A stretch of DNA of 46,894 nucleotides. Source: Vitrella brassicaformis (taxonomy: Eukaryota; Sar; Vitrellaceae). The stretch is from assembly GCA_001179505.1 (NCBI GenBank), contig CDMY01000451.1, positions 1 to 46,894 of the forward strand, written 5' to 3'. Shown piece by piece: positions 45,976 to 46,894 of the stretch. The position numbers and the translations under genes are program-made. How positions within the stretch are numbered: the first letter of the stretch is position 1; each line of letters begins with the position of its first letter. The notes under the pieces are model-generated. The model ran no database searches and was not told the DNA's origin. It worked only from the letters and a program-made list of their open reading frames with translations.

Positions 45976-46894
45976 ATGACATCCGCAGGCACCGGTCGTG
46001 ACCCGCTGCTGTCGGGCGGGCAGCGCAGATCCTCGCTGTTCAAGGTCCTGACGGCGGGCGCCCACGCCGAGGAGAGGGACGACCGTTTCTGGGAGGACGA
46101 TGACGAGGAGTACCATGAGAATATGTACGCGGCCACGGAGGATGCGGTGGAGCTCCACACCCGCACCCACGTCAACACACGGGATATGAGCGTGATGAGC
46201 GTCAAGGACCTCGGCAAGTATGTCAAGCGCCACACCATCCTCTCGGCCGGCGTGCAGCGGGAGCTCGAGGAAAAGTGAGCGGGCGGGCGAAAGATAGATC
46301 CATGGAGAGAATGGACGGATGGATGGATGGATGGGGAGGTAGATCTGCGGCTGTGCGGGGTGGTGGATGGATGTGTTGTGGTGTTTTCGTGTTGTTGTGC
46401 AGGAACCCCGGCGCCCTGGCGTTCCTGCAGTCGTTCGGAGGGATGCTCGTGCAGGTAGGGTATTGTCCCCCTCTCACCAACGCACTCGTGTGTGTGTGGC
46501 TTCCTGTCCATGTGTGTGTGGTGTGTGTTGTGTGTCAGTTGTTGATCTTCGCCGTGTGCGTCAACATCCAGAGCTTCAACCCCAACGTGGCGGCATGGGC
46601 CAAAGTCATCCCCGAGACCGGCAAACGCGGCAAACCATTCTTCGACGGTGCGTGGGAGTGGGTGTGGGGCTGAGTGCGCTGGATTGCATTGCGCGTGTGG
46701 TGCGGTGTGGTGTGGTGTGGTGTGTTGTGTTGTTTAGGTGTGGTGATGGCGTCCGCGAACGTGTTGAGCCTGTGTGTGATGATCAACATATCCTTCCTGG
46801 CCGAGGGATTCTCCGGACTCGCCGCATGCTTCAACCCACGGGTCAGTCGGCTGGCGCAGGAAACACACCCAACACGCAGTCCTTCCCCTTAACC
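45976..46894 (+). CDS. 5' part of a putative multi-pass membrane protein
   Basis: ATG 45,976 starts MTSAGTGRDPLLSGGQRRSS, a cytosolic-looking tail with an acidic patch (DDRFWEDDDEEYHENMY). Exons then splice in phase: RHTILSAGVQRELEEK, NPGALAFLQSFGGMLVQ, LLIFAVCVNIQSFNPNVAAW, and VVMASANVLSLCVMINISFL. The last two carry hydrophobic stretches fit for membrane helices. The gene runs off the right edge, so the family cannot be named; a transporter or channel is possible but unsupported. Confidence 0.55.

Overview
The window reads as nuclear DNA from a GC-rich, intron-dense eukaryotic microbe, not a bacterium or phage. Genes are split into many small exons by short GT-AG introns, and many introns carry GT/GA/CA microsatellites close to the acceptor. 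One predicted protein (18.2-19.5 kb) looks like a thylakoid-lumen PsbQ-like protein with a secretory-plus-lumenal leader. A photosynthetic alveolate with a complex plastid, such as a chromerid of the Vitrella type, is my best guess. That placement is inference. Splice sites were chosen by hand from GT/AG signals, reading-phase continuity and family similarity, so gene ends are less certain than domain identities.

Left part (1-17.7 kb): three large blocks lie on the minus strand. Reading 5' to 3' they are a CENP-B-type HTH protein with duplicated helical modules (16.05-12.99 kb), a UPF1-type RNA helicase (13.0-9.49 kb), and an RNA-binding protein with about seven CCCH fingers, an eIF4E-binding-like motif and a CELF-like RRM (9.4-4.2 kb). 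A related linker module recurs at the junctions between these blocks. On both sides of this trio sits a paralogous plus-strand zinc-finger gene (1.6-3.2 kb and 16.4-17.7 kb). The first 246 bases of the window recur exactly just before a 300-N assembly gap, so a divergent gene pair is either duplicated at about 15 kb spacing or misassembled.

Middle part (18-29 kb): compact housekeeping genes. These are the PsbQ-like gene (-), exosome cap subunit CSL4 (+), Derlin (-) and a cytosolic-type sulfotransferase (+), arranged as head-to-head pairs with short shared spacers. They are followed by an unresolved degraded minus-strand region and a plus-strand gene with an F-box-like start and apparent frame breaks.

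Right part (30-46.9 kb): an intronless F-box-like membrane protein (-), a disordered protein with an exact 339-bp internal duplication (+), a long gene-poor stretch containing a dispersed 125-bp repeat and a perfect hairpin, a small nuclear-looking protein (-), the splicing kinase PRP4 (+), a secreted protein (-), and the 5' part of a membrane protein (+).

The theme is RNA biology: UPF1, the CCCH/RRM/4E-binding protein, CSL4 and PRP4 cover mRNA surveillance, translation control, 3' decay and splicing. The most interesting unit is the 4-16 kb minus-strand block.
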